A DNA stretch of 64,000 bases, taken from positions 647,228 through 711,227 of the forward strand of contig ML996689.1 in assembly GCA_010356995.1 (NCBI GenBank). Reading direction: 5' to 3'. Shown in pieces: positions 54,279 through 63,766 of this stretch. Source of the DNA: Trichodelitschia bisporula. Lineage: Eukaryota > Ascomycota > Dothideomycetes > Phaeotrichales > Phaeotrichaceae. A program made the position numbers and the translations under genes. Under the pieces are notes generated by a model, which worked only from the letters and a program-made list of their open reading frames with translations, had not been told where the DNA came from and ran no database searches. How positions within the stretch are numbered: position 1 is the first letter of the stretch; each line of letters begins with the position of its first letter.

Positions 54279-55831
54279 AACATGACCGGCGTTTGATTGT
54301 TGGTAGTTGTTGGTACTGTGGATACAGTGAGGGAGGACAAACCTCGAGGATGTCGACGAGAGGAGGTACTGATGGAAGGCATGGCTGGACAAGATTGGGG
54401 GGGTTGCGACTGCTTGCACGAGTGGAACACGACTTTGACCAAGGGCTTTCACATTGGATATCGAGATGTCTACGGTAGGTACTTTGCTACTGGGCGCCGA
54501 TGAGCAACGCAGAGAGGAAATATTGATGTCAAAAGGGAGTTGGATGGTAGATACTTGCCATGCAAAGGCTTAGGGAGAGTTATGAGATGCGATGGGAGAT
54601 GGTGTTGCTCTCTTCAGAAGAAGCACATAGGGACAAGCGGCCGATATCGCTCCTTGGCGGAATCAGCCACAATGACGCCACGACCGCAGATCAGATGACC
54701 AGGGCCAGTGAGCGATGACGGAGCGATGAGCGAACGGTGAACTCCGGGATGGCACGTGACTACAGGGCGGGAGATGCAGCGGCAAGCGGCAAAGGCACAA
54801 TGCGGCAGTGCGGCGTGGCTGACCATTGGCTGACTGACCCAGCCCAACAGACCGGACCCCCTTCCCACGCCGCCATCACAGCCTTCAAATCAATCCACTC
54901 GGCATTCGTCAACCCACTCTTTTTTGCACCCCATGAGATGCGGAGAATGCGCGCCGTTCGTGGTTGAGCGACACGGGGCAACACGCGCGACACGAAGAGA
55001 GGACACACCGATCCCATCGTTCTGGGCATAACGATCCGAATGCAGGGCGATGCCGGAGTCGCAATAATTGGCAGACCGTGTGGCTTTGACCGACATGGGC
55101 AAAAAGGAAATGGGTGAGAGATTTTGTGTATCTTCCCCCACGGCACAGCCTTGCCATATCTACGGCGCTCATGGAGAATTCCGGGGGATGTTCGTAAGGG
55201 ATATGACCTGTTTTGGCCGGTCCGGAAGAGCTGTCCAAGTGGAGTTGGGTCCGCTGGAGGAAGAAACTGGGGAATGCAGTACCGCACGGTAGATGGAGTG
55301 TCGCCTTCAGTGATCAGGAGTCTTCGCTTTTCGCCACGATCACACTCGATCTCAAGACGGAGCCAGTTCCGCATCTTCTCCTCGCTTCTCTTCGATCTCT
55401 TTGCAATCAGTCACTTCCTCGGAGATGCTTGACAGGCCAAGCGGCTGGCTGGCGGGAAGGTGGGAGAGGCGCCGCTCCAAGCCCTGGCCTGCTGACTCTC
55501 GCCGCGGCCAAGGCTTCGGTAGCTGCACACTCTGCCAATGGACGCCGCCTCAACCAGGAAAGACTTGCCTGAAAGGTGACGAGAAGTCGGCATCCTGCAT
55601 CGCTTGCATCGGTGAGAATGGGATCGTGGAGCTTGAGCGCCTAGATGAGATCATTTCAGTTTGCTGTTGATGGTACAGAGATGAAGAGGTTCGGGCCGGT
55701 TATATCTGTTTCCGTTAAGACATTGAGCCGAGCCGTGGTCCGGATGGTTTCGAAGGCGAACCGAAGCCGAAGTTCGTGTGGAGGCGTCCAGGTTACGGTA
55801 TATCGACCAACCAAGTGAGGGCTGCCTGAGT

Positions 55832-55912
<81 letters not shown>

Positions 55913-56459
55913 GGTGAGGCGGGGGGAAAAGGATTGGGAGGGAAAATCTCAAGGAGTCGAGAAGAGGAGAAGTGAAGAGCGGGGAGGGTGAAAATGTTTT
56001 TTATGTCTTCGGCCGTTTTCCTCCCCACATTGTGCCCTTTGAGCCCTTTTCCCCCAGTCTTTCCACTCCCCCCCAGTTGTTCCCCTTCCCACACAACCCA
56101 ATAACCCCCATTACCCCATTAACCCCAGTGTCCCCCCTCCTAAAAACCCATTTCCATTACCCAACCTCTTATTCATACCTCCATCCTCACTTATCAAACT
56201 TCATCCTCCCAATCTTCCCCAGTCCCTCTGGCTGCCCCTCCATCTGTCACATTAATCTAATTCGGTCCCTGGTCCCACTCCAACGGTGCCGCCAGTGCGC
56301 AAGCCGCGTCTGTTGCGCTTGTCGGAACCACTGCCTCGTCGCCGATCCAAGCACCTCGAGTTCTTCGTACGTGATACTTATTCAATCCCTCGACTCCAAA
56401 CGACCCAAACAAACACCCTCCCCACACCCCGCTATTGTTCCCGGGGTGGGTACCTGCAG
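54279..56459. other. Long intergenic region between divergent arrestin and bZIP genes
   Basis: About 2.2 kb. A 204-codon minus frame at 54760..55374 has no recognisable motif and is not called. The region contains the poly-G tract at 55832..55911 and, just before the bZIP start, C- and T-rich sequence typical of fungal promoters (about 56030-56240). Both genes' promoters lie here. Confidence 0.55.
55832..55911 (+). repeat. Poly-G homopolymer, about 80 nt
   Basis: An uninterrupted run of G from 55832 to 55911 on the plus strand, about 550 nt upstream of the bZIP gene start. Such a run can form G-quadruplexes and is prone to length error in sequencing, so the exact length is uncertain. Confidence 0.9.
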
Positions 56460-57444
56460 ATGGGAGATAACGCTGCGACGATTGCCAATATCCACGACTC
56501 AATGACCGACAACGACGTGGGCAAGGTCGAAGACCCTAACGCCCAACATGAACGCGATTACTCCTCTGAAGGCTCGTCGCCCGAGAACGAGCAAGATCGC
56601 GAACTCGACCAGCAAGAGCGCCAGCAACAGGACAGCAACCCACAGCAACAGCAGAAGCGCAAAGGCGGTCGCAAGCCCGTACGTTATTCCTTCTTTTCTT
56701 CCCCACCTTCTGGCCCCTCTTCCCCTCCCCCCTCTTTGCCTAGTAATAGCCCGCTTCTCGCCACGCCGTCATGTCGCGTCAACCGCCGCTGACGAAACGC
56801 TCAAAGATCTATGCCACGTCCGAAGAGCGCAAGCAGCGCAATCGCCAGGCCCAGGCGGCCTTCCGCGAGCGCCGCACCGAGTATATCAAGCAGCTGGAAA
56901 GCACGATAAAGCTCCACGAGGAGACGCTACAGAACTTGCAGCAGAGCCACCGGACAGCAGCCGATGAGTGTCTGATGCTGCGATACAAGAACTCGCTGTT
57001 GGAGCGGATATTGTTGGAGAAGGGTGCGTTAGGCTCTTCGTCGTCTGGTTCCGTCCTAACCCTTCCAGGCATCGATGTCCAGGCCGAACTGCGCGCAAAG
57101 GGTGGCAGCCCCAACCTCTCCGCTACCCGCGTCCCTACATCGAGCGCGCCCCTTGCGCAACCCATCCAGCGCTACGCCGTAAACAAATACGCCCACCACG
57201 CGCGCCGCTCGCTCTCAGGCCTAGCAACCAAGGCCGACGGGCTGCCACAGCTGCACGCGGAGAGCATGATGAGCCACCACCGGTCGCCGCTCTCGCAGCA
57301 GCCAACACCCACATCGCACGCCTCTTCCCCCGCGACCTCGACGACCAAATCACCCAACTTTCTCCCTCAAGGTGGGGCAATGTCGCCGTCCTTCGCACCC
57401 GTAGCTCAGCAAGCCCAGCAGCTGCAGCGCCAGCCCCCGCCTTT

Positions 57445-57477
<33 letters not shown>

Positions 57478-58095
57478 GCGCCCCCTCCAACCCTTCGCCT
57501 CACCGCAGCGCCCCGCCCTCGTCGGCAGCGCAACCTACCCCCTCGCCAACAGCGCAGGCGGGCCAAGCGGCAGCACCGGCGCCGGCGCGCCCACCGCCAC
57601 GTCCGGCCCAAGTTACTACCCGTCTCCCTTCCAGACGCATTATGACCAACTCGGCAAGTTGTCCCCTCTCGTTTGCGTCTCATGTTAGACATAGAGCTGT
57701 GTTCGTCCTAGATTAATTCCGTGAGTACAGAGCAGGAGTACGACGCGCAAGCCGACATGCTCGATGCCGAAGATGCGAATGAAGCCTCTGCGGGCCCCGG
57801 CCCTTTCCCGCCGCCTTTTGCGCCCGCGGTGCAGCAGGCGCCGCCGCATGATGTGCGCATGCAGGGCCCGCCACAGCACGTGCAGAACGGTATCCATCAC
57901 CATGCCGCTGTGCAGCACCCTGAGAGTGGGTACGGTGGGGGTGCGGGCGGCGCAGGGGGCGCCGGTCCGTCTGGCGCGCAGGCGGCTGGCGGCGGGATGT
58001 TCGATCCCTACGATCCGATGCTTGATGCCGATCCGTTCGGCTTGAGTGCCAGCATGCACTTCCCGACGCAGTTTTCGTTCAACGCGGCGCAGTGA
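56460..58095 (+). CDS. bZIP transcription factor
   Basis: Exons 56460..56678, 56807..57023, 57069..57653 and 57731..58095 give 461 residues. The N-terminus is acidic and Gln-rich and leads into KRKGGRKP. The basic region is ATSEERKQRNRQAQAAFRER (about 76-95), with Asn85 and Arg93 in the N-x7-R signature, followed by a leucine-zipper-like helix (TEYIKQLESTIKLHEETLQN) and the conserved ADECLMLRYKNSLLERILL. After this come GIDVQAELRAK, a long Pro/Ser/Gln-rich region with 12 Gln in a row, and a Gly-rich end. The first intron (128 nt) uses acceptor CAAAG, joining RKP directly to IYATSEE as in relatives. The last intron needs a GC donor (GCAAGT). I recognise the family as a conserved ascomycete bZIP but cannot name it safely. 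Confidence 0.88.
57445..57480 (+). repeat. CAG repeat encoding polyglutamine
   Basis: About ten CAG triplets with two CAA interruptions encode 12 consecutive Gln in the bZIP protein. The length may vary between strains, and such runs often modulate activation strength. Confidence 0.9.
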
Positions 58096-58814
58096 AGGGT
58101 CACGCGGTAGCGTCTAAGAGACGGAAGGGATGACCTGAAGAGACGGGATTTTGGAGAAAGAGATGGATCCAGGGACCAAGGGCCACGCGAAAGGGTCGTG
58201 GCTGTTCCCCGTGTGCCAGGACGCACCGGCTACGCGGCTGCGGTCTTTTCGAGTGGTCTTGGCATTCACGACTGAAGGTACGCACGCAGCGAGCTACGGG
58301 TAATTTTGGATTAGGCGCTTGAGGCTGGGCGATTATGAAAGGAAGTGGGCGATACCACGGGACGAAATACTCCGGGGCGCAAAGAGATTGGGGTGTTCAG
58401 TTGGCTTTTTGCGGAGAGGATACTCTTGGACAAAGGGCTGAGTGTTGGGGATGGATTCGTAAAAAGCGGTGCTGGGAGGGGATTTGGCTCTTTTTGATGA
58501 TGTTGCTTTCGTTTCTCCTGTGGATTGGTTTTGTGTGCGGGGGGGTTCGTGTATATAGAGCGAGTGTGGAGGAGGGAATGTGAGAAATGGAAATCTGCGC
58601 GCTGGCGTGGGTGATGAGCGCCTAGATACACCCTCCTCGGTTCGGCAAGCCGCTCCCCCCCCCCCGCTCTATGAATCGAGGGAGGAGGGGGAAAGAGCGA
58701 TTTGAGAGGTCCAGACGCCCTTCTCACGAAAGCCGACAATGTTATCCCCGCCGAGCCTCACTACGGTACGGTACGCCCGCAACCGGGGATAACCACTCCG
58801 AGATTCCCACCCCG

Positions 58815-58851
<37 letters not shown>
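58815..58851 (+). repeat. Poly-C homopolymer, about 37 nt
   Basis: An unbroken run of C on the plus strand, about 720 nt after the bZIP stop and 570 nt before the small heat-shock gene start. Together with the poly-G tract upstream it flanks the bZIP gene in opposite orientation. Exact length may be uncertain. Confidence 0.9.
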
Positions 58852-58852
<1 letters not shown>

Positions 58853-59245
58853 TCCCGCCGAAGTCTCCGAGCCCCCCGCCCCACGTGCCGCGGAACCGCC
58901 CGAGTCTCCGCCCGCCCCCCCTCCCCCCCCCCTTCGCGCCCAAATCCCAAACCCTAACCCTTCCAGAACCTCACCGACCCTGCGCCAACGGGCGCCCCGA
59001 CCTCAATGCCATGTTCGCGCCGCGGCACGCTTGCTGAACATGGGAAAGGCGGGGGGGGGGGTGCGGGGTGCGGGGTGCATAATGGACGCGTGGGAGGTGC
59101 GGCGCGATGTCACGCCATGCAGATTGTCGGAGGACTCGGGATCGGTTGTTGGAGGGACTGGTGGTTTGGGTGAGGGGGGAGAGTGTGTGGAGTGATGTAA
59201 CGCGATGGCGATGGGTCTGGATCTGGGGATGGGGTTGTGGGTTTG

Positions 59246-59252
59246 TATAAAA
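59246..59252 (+). promoter_or_regulatory. TATA-box candidate of the small heat-shock gene
   Basis: TATAAAA lies about 170 nt upstream of the ATG, in a position compatible with a TATA-driven, stress-inducible promoter. I could not find convincing inverted GAA heat-shock elements near it. Confidence 0.5.
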
Positions 59253-59340
59253 GGGACTTGAGGGGCGGTGGGATCGGGTCTCCACTTCGACATCAGAGTC
59301 TCATCATCCGAACAACATCATCACGATTGGACACCAATCA

Positions 59341-59370
59341 AACCACCACCACCACCACCACCACCACCAA
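59341..59370 (+). repeat. ACC trinucleotide microsatellite in the 5' leader
   Basis: About nine ACC triplets lie 50-80 nt upstream of the small heat-shock protein start codon, probably in its transcribed leader. Confidence 0.8.
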
Positions 59371-59417
59371 TTCACCAAACCCCCCCATCAAACCAACCCC
59401 TCCACCCTCCCACCGCA

Positions 59418-60092
59418 ATGGAGTTCTACTTCGCCTACCCCCCCCCAGTCCCGTACACAACAACCTACCTCCACGGCCCCCGCCAGCATCCCGCCCTCTC
59501 ACACATCCCCCACCCGCACATCCCAGGCCTACCTCACCTCCCGCACCTCCTCCCCTCCCTCCCCTCCCACAACCCAGACCTCGAAATCCACACTCCGCGT
59601 GCCGACGTCCGCGAATCGGCCTCCGCCTACGTGCTCGACATCGAATTGCCGGGCGTGCACCGCAGGGAGGACCTCGAGCTCAAGTGGTTGAACCGGCGCG
59701 CGCTGTTGCTGAAGGCTAGCGTGGTGAGGCCGGAGATTCCGGAGGAGGCGGCGGCGGCGGCGGCGGCGGCGGCGCCGGGCGGGGCTGGGGAGACGAGCAT
59801 TACTACTCCCGCTGCTCCCGCGGCTGAGGCGCTGAAGGGGGGAGAGGCCCCGGTGGAGGAGAAGAAGAAGGAGGAGAAAGAGGAGGCCAAGGCTGAAGCC
59901 TCAGTACACCTCACGCTGCGCGAGCGCAAAATCGGGACTCTGGAACGGGCGTTTGATTTCCCGGTTGATGTGGATCATGCGGGGCTTATTGCGAAGCTGC
60001 AGTATGGTGTTTTGAGGATTGTGTTGCCGAAGGTTGGGCATGAGGCGGCGCATGGGCTTGGGCAGGTGGAGGTTGAGCATACGGGGCAGTAG
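59418..60092 (+). CDS. Small heat-shock protein (Hsp20/alpha-crystallin)
   Basis: 224 residues in one exon. The N-terminus is Pro/His-rich (HIPHPHIPGLPHLPHLLPSL). The alpha-crystallin domain begins near residue 60 with ADVRESASAYVLDIELPGVH and the EDLELKWLNRRALLLKA strands. It is then interrupted by an insert of about 55 residues containing a poly-Ala run and a Lys/Glu-rich stretch. The domain resumes with HLTLRERKIGTLERAFDFPVD and the terminal GVLRIVLPKV motif. Hsp20 proteins form oligomers that hold unfolding proteins for refolding. The insert lies where the L57 loop of typical family members is, and fungal Hsp30-like proteins often have expanded loops here. The start has a good context and follows an ACC repeat and a TATA candidate. 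Confidence 0.9.
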   Translation: MEFYFAYPPPVPYTTTYLHGPRQHPALSHIPHPHIPGLPHLPHLLPSLPSHNPDLEIHTPRADVRESASAYVLDIELPGVHRREDLELKWLNRRALLLKASVVRPEIPEEAAAAAAAAAPGGAGETSITTPAAPAAEALKGGEAPVEEKKKEEKEEAKAEASVHLTLRERKIGTLERAFDFPVDVDHAGLIAKLQYGVLRIVLPKVGHEAAHGLGQVEVEHTGQ

Positions 60093-60504
60093 GAGGGATG
60101 AGGAGGAAGGCTTGTATTTGTGCTTTTTTGCTGTGCTGTGCTGGCGCTGGGTGATGGGGATGTAGGTAGCGGGGTTGCGTATGTGGGGAGATATACCTGT
60201 TCATTGTCTTCTTGTCGTCGGTTGTTTCAACGTGCCAACGCGTAATGGAAGCAAAGGATCTTCATCTGCAGAGGGCGACTGTGAAGACTGAAGTTGAAGT
60301 GAAAGGCGAAGAGGAAGAGAGGAAGACACTCTCAACAATAAATACCCGATGATGCCAGGTATCCTCCTATGCTCCTTCCTTCCATTATGCGCACATTACA
60401 TCAGGTCCCTTCCTTAGACAAGTATGCTCCTTCCAGACATAACAATAATGCTCTTGCCTCACATCCCCATCCCCATCCCCCAGCACCCCCCCCCCCCCCA
60501 ATCA
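60093..60504. other. 3' flanks of convergent small heat-shock and DBP8 genes
   Basis: About 410 nt between converging genes. It includes a 14-C run at about 60486..60499 directly at the end of the helicase gene. Nothing coding is supported. Confidence 0.55.
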
Positions 60505-62070
60505 CTACTTCCTCTTCAACCCCCCCCTCCTCCGTCCAGCCGCATCCCTCCCCTCCCCAATCGCAATCGCCGCCTCCCTCTTCCGCTCCCCCACAACCTT
60601 CAACCCCTCCCTCACAACCCTCCCCTCAATACTAACCCCCTCCTCCTCATACTCCACCATCTCCCTCCCACACCGCTCCTCAATAGCCCGCACAAGCTCC
60701 ACATCCCTCTGTCCCACGAACGTAACCGCGTCGCCACCGCGGCCCGCGCGAGCTGTTCGGCCCACCCTGTGCACGTAATCGTCTGGGTCGCGGGGGACGT
60801 CGTAGTTTACTACGAGCTCGACGGCGGGGATGTCGAGACCGCGCGCCGCGACGTCAGTCGCAATGAGGACGCGGGCCGCGCGGGCGCGGAAGCGGGCTAG
60901 ATTCGCGGTGCGGACCGGTTGTGGAAGTCCGGAGTGCAGCGCCGTGACGCGGTGGCCGAGCAGGCGAAGTAAATGCTCCAGGAACGTGGCCGTAGCCGTG
61001 CGGTTGGTGAATACGATAGTCGACTTCGGCTCATTGGCCGGCGTGCCGAGCAGCACGTGCAGGAAGGACTCGCGCTGCGTCACCGGCACCAAAATGTAAT
61101 GCTGACTGAGCTGGGGCGGGATAGCAAGGGTAGCAGTGTCAACCTCGCAGACAAACACGGGGGGCCGCGAAGCCGGCCTCGGACGCTCCTTCAGGGCGCG
61201 CACTTCGGGCGTTACGGTTGCGGTGAAGAGGCATGTTTGCCGTGCTTCTGGCGGGGGGAGGATGGATAGGCAGGTCTCGACGTCGGGGAGCATGCTGCCG
61301 GGTCCCGTGGCTAGGAGCCGGTCTGCTTCGTCGAGGACGACAAAACGAACGCGTCGCAGGCCGCAGATGGTGTCTTCGCCTGAGTTGGCGATGTGGTCGG
61401 CTAGCCGGCCGGGGGTGGCGATGACGACGTGCGGCCTGTTGGCGAGGGCGAGGGCTTGGGGGCGCATTTCGGCGCCGCCAGTTATGAGGAGGGGTTTTAG
61501 GGATTGGGGGGCGGAGATGGCTTTGAATTGCTCGAAGATTTGGAGGGCGAGTTCGCTGCGTGGGTTAGTCGGGAGTTTGGGGTATATGTTGGGGGGGAGG
61601 GGGTACCGGGTGGGTGTCAGGACGACGGCGAAGATGCCAAAGGGATCTTGGGCCCATTTTTGTAGAATGGGTACGGCAAAGGCAATTGTTTTGCCGGACC
61701 CGGTGCGGCTGCCGCCTATGCAGTCGTGGCCTTGGAGGATGGCGGGGATGCAGCCTTGTTGGATGCCCGTCGGCCGTGTGATGGCGAGGTTCGCGAGCGA
61801 GCCCACGAGCCAGGGATCGACGTTCAGCTCGGCGAAGGATTTCTTCTCTTTTGGCAGAGCCACTCCGCCATTGTGAGTTGTAGAAGTAGCAGTCTTCTTC
61901 GCCTTGACGCGGGAGAGCGTGGTTTGTGAAAGGTACGAGGGGGGTGCGGCGGGTTTCGCGGGAGGGGGTGAGAGCTTTCTGCGCTTGCGGGGCTCGGGGT
62001 CGATTTGTTTGTCGTCGCTGGAGAGGTCCCAGGTTTCGTTTTGGGAGGTTTCGGAGGCGGGAGGAGACAT
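60505..62070 (-). CDS. dbp8: DEAD-box ATP-dependent RNA helicase Dbp8
   Basis: Nucleolar helicase for 18S rRNA maturation in the 40S pathway. Exons complement(61607..62070) and complement(60505..61555) give 504 residues. All core motifs are present: Q-motif [13 protein letters not shown], Walker [19 protein letters not shown] (rebuilt across the intron), [13 protein letters not shown] in [13 protein letters not shown] in [38 protein letters not shown] and [11 protein letters not shown]. The N-terminus is basic ([10 protein letters not shown]) and the C-terminus ends in a basic Gly/Arg/Lys stretch. The 51-nt intron has no in-frame stop and would insert 17 residues into motif Ia if retained, so the intron call rests on the restored PTREL motif. 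Confidence 0.95.
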   Translation of the reverse strand: MSPPASETSQNETWDLSSDDKQIDPEPRKRRKLSPPPAKPAAPPSYLSQTTLSRVKAKKTATSTTHNGGVALPKEKKSFAELNVDPWLVGSLANLAITRPTGIQQGCIPAILQGHDCIGGSRTGSGKTIAFAVPILQKWAQDPFGIFAVVLTPTRYPLPPNIYPKLPTNPRSELALQIFEQFKAISAPQSLKPLLITGGAEMRPQALALANRPHVVIATPGRLADHIANSGEDTICGLRRVRFVVLDEADRLLATGPGSMLPDVETCLSILPPPEARQTCLFTATVTPEVRALKERPRPASRPPVFVCEVDTATLAIPPQLSQHYILVPVTQRESFLHVLLGTPANEPKSTIVFTNRTATATFLEHLLRLLGHRVTALHSGLPQPVRTANLARFRARAARVLIATDVAARGLDIPAVELVVNYDVPRDPDDYVHRVGRTARAGRGGDAVTFVGQRDVELVRAIEERCGREMVEYEEEGVSIEGRVVREGLKVVGERKREAAIAIGEGRDAAGRRRGGLKRK

Positions 62071-62209
62071 GGTGGGGAGGAGTGTGGTTGTTCACGGCTT
62101 CACATGTCGCGATACTAAATTTTTGAGGATGAGAGATGCGCCGGAGGAGCGTCGGCCCGGGTTGCGGGTGTCGGACCTGGCGCCGGTTCACTCATTCCCC
62201 GCCCCCACC

Positions 62210-62323
62210 ATGGCCTCGCTCGATGCTCATCCAAGATGGTACAAGCATTCGGCACGCTATTTTATGGCTGGGCGCATCAATGGTGGGTTCGCTGAGCTAA
62301 CCATTAACTTCTCAACAGCTTGA
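62210..62323 (+). CDS. Candidate intron-containing microgene (25 residues)
   Basis: ATG in the context CCACCATGG, 139 nt from the divergent DBP8 start. Exons 62210..62282 and 62319..62323 give a 25-residue peptide starting MASLDAHPRWYKHSARYF. The 36-nt intron has donor GTGGGT, branch point GAGCTAAC and acceptor CAACAG, all canonical. If unspliced, the frame continues to the same stop region as a 37-residue peptide. The peptide is basic and aromatic, with no membrane helix. I do not recognise it. It could be a very small conserved protein, the first exon of something with a later splice that I missed, or a chance frame in a bidirectional promoter. Confidence 0.4.
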   Translation: MASLDAHPRWYKHSARYFMAGRINGGFAELTINFSTA

Positions 62324-63218
62324 TATAGAACAAAGCGCGTCCCTGTCTAGCCCAGACATCGAAGCGATATGAGTTGACCCATCTGCTAGAATGGAGCGAT
62401 TCCATTCGCTTTCAAGCCTGTCGCTACTGCTCAGCTTTCATCATTGCTGACGGGACATCGGCCCGATTATCATGGGATTGCGGAATGGCGAGTGAAGCCC
62501 AACACGTGATATTGATATTGATATTGCTCCTTCGTCACAAGAGGAAGCTCTCGCCTTTCCCGTCGATCAAGCAGACAGGCAGAGAGTACGTCGTACAGAG
62601 AAGAGAAAAGGGAAGGCGAGAAGCTGCAACTCCTCTTCCACGGCATTCTAGCCCGCGCCCGCATTCCACTCCATTGCAGATCAGATCCTTCGGAGTCGGT
62701 TGCTGGCCCTGGCGAAAGATGGACGGCATGCCTACGGTAAGGTGATGTGGCAGACAGCAGCGATTGGCGAAGGAACCTCGACAAACCAACATCCAACACC
62801 GCATCCAACGCACAGCAGCAGCATGCATATTGGTGAGAAAAAAAAAACCCCCCTTCAGGAGCCTGCAGAGCAACTAGCCTAGGGGATTGGGGACCTTAAT
62901 GAACAGCTTCTGATGTCAGGATTGTCAGCTTATCCTTCCTTTGTAACTGCTCTGCTCCTCTCGTCTTCGCTTCCGACGTCCGATCTGTCGCCCCAGGTCT
63001 TCAGCCGCACGCAGCTAAGCCATGCTACTTGTAACTGGCGGTGATGGCACAGCGTCAGGCTCAGGCTCGTTTCTCCTACGGTACTTGATGGAAATTTGGG
63101 GGTCCGCGTTTCAATGGGGGCTATGGAGCTACGGCCCGTTGTTGGACCCTGTGGGGTCGAGGGCTTTGAGTGCAATGGGGCCGTTGGCCTGTGGGGCGGA
63201 CCGTTGAAGCAGAAGAGA

Positions 63219-63392
63219 GAGAGAGGGTGAGAGAATGGGAGAGAGAGGGTGAGAGAATGGGAGAGAGAGGGTGAGAGAATGGGAGATAGAGGGTGAGAGA
63301 ATGGGAGATAGAGGGTGAGAGAATGGGAGAGAGAGAGTGAGAGAGTGAGAGAATGGCAGAGAGAGAGTGAGAGAATGGGAGAGAGAGAAGCG
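63219..63392 (+). repeat. 22-bp purine-rich tandem repeat
   Basis: The unit GAGAGAGGGTGAGAGAATGG plus GA is repeated about seven to eight times. Copies 1-3 are identical, copies 4-5 change GAGAGA to GATAGA, and the last copies are partly shortened. The minus-strand translation (His-Ser-Leu-Thr runs) is a by-product and not a gene. Confidence 0.9.
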
Positions 63393-63660
63393 AGAATGGA
63401 GAACAAACCAGGGAGATGGAGAAAGACTAGACGACGGAAGAAGAAGTGCAATGGTACGTCCTATTATCCTGTTAGTCCACTAGACTCTTAAGCCCAGCCT
63501 TTGACCTCGAAGTACATGCAAAAAGCTTGTCGAAGGCACATTTGCATTGAAGTGTGTTTGGCCACCGGGAAGTGTTTGGAGTGAAGCAAGCAGCGACGGC
63601 GGTTAATGAAACAATCATAGCCCACTCCCTCCCCTCCCTCCCACAAGCCTCTTTTCTGTG

Positions 63661-63684
63661 CCTCTCTCTCTTCTCTCTCTCTCT

Positions 63685-63752
<68 letters not shown>

Positions 63753-63766
63753 ACTCTCTCTGCACT
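63661..63766 (+). repeat. CT dinucleotide microsatellite
   Basis: A nearly pure CT tract of about 100 nt, with a few G, A or T interruptions near its ends. It lies in a longer pyrimidine-rich stretch that extends to the window edge. Confidence 0.9.

Larger units (their letters stand above)
58096..59417. other. Intergenic region between bZIP and small heat-shock protein genes
   Basis: About 1.3 kb. It holds the poly-C tract at 58815..58851, further C and G runs nearby (for example 58658..58668 and 59050..59060), a TATA-like box at 59246, and an ACC trinucleotide repeat at 59341..59370 just upstream of the heat-shock gene. No gene is supported. Confidence 0.6.

Noticed and set aside
54760-55374. 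204-codon open frame on the minus strand upstream of the bZIP gene
   Set aside because: No recognisable motif, irregular composition and no splice context; GC-rich fungal spacers commonly hold such frames.
62930-63451. Minus-strand frame rich in Leu, Ser and His over the 22-mer array
   Set aside because: Pure translation of a tandem repeat without start context or motif.
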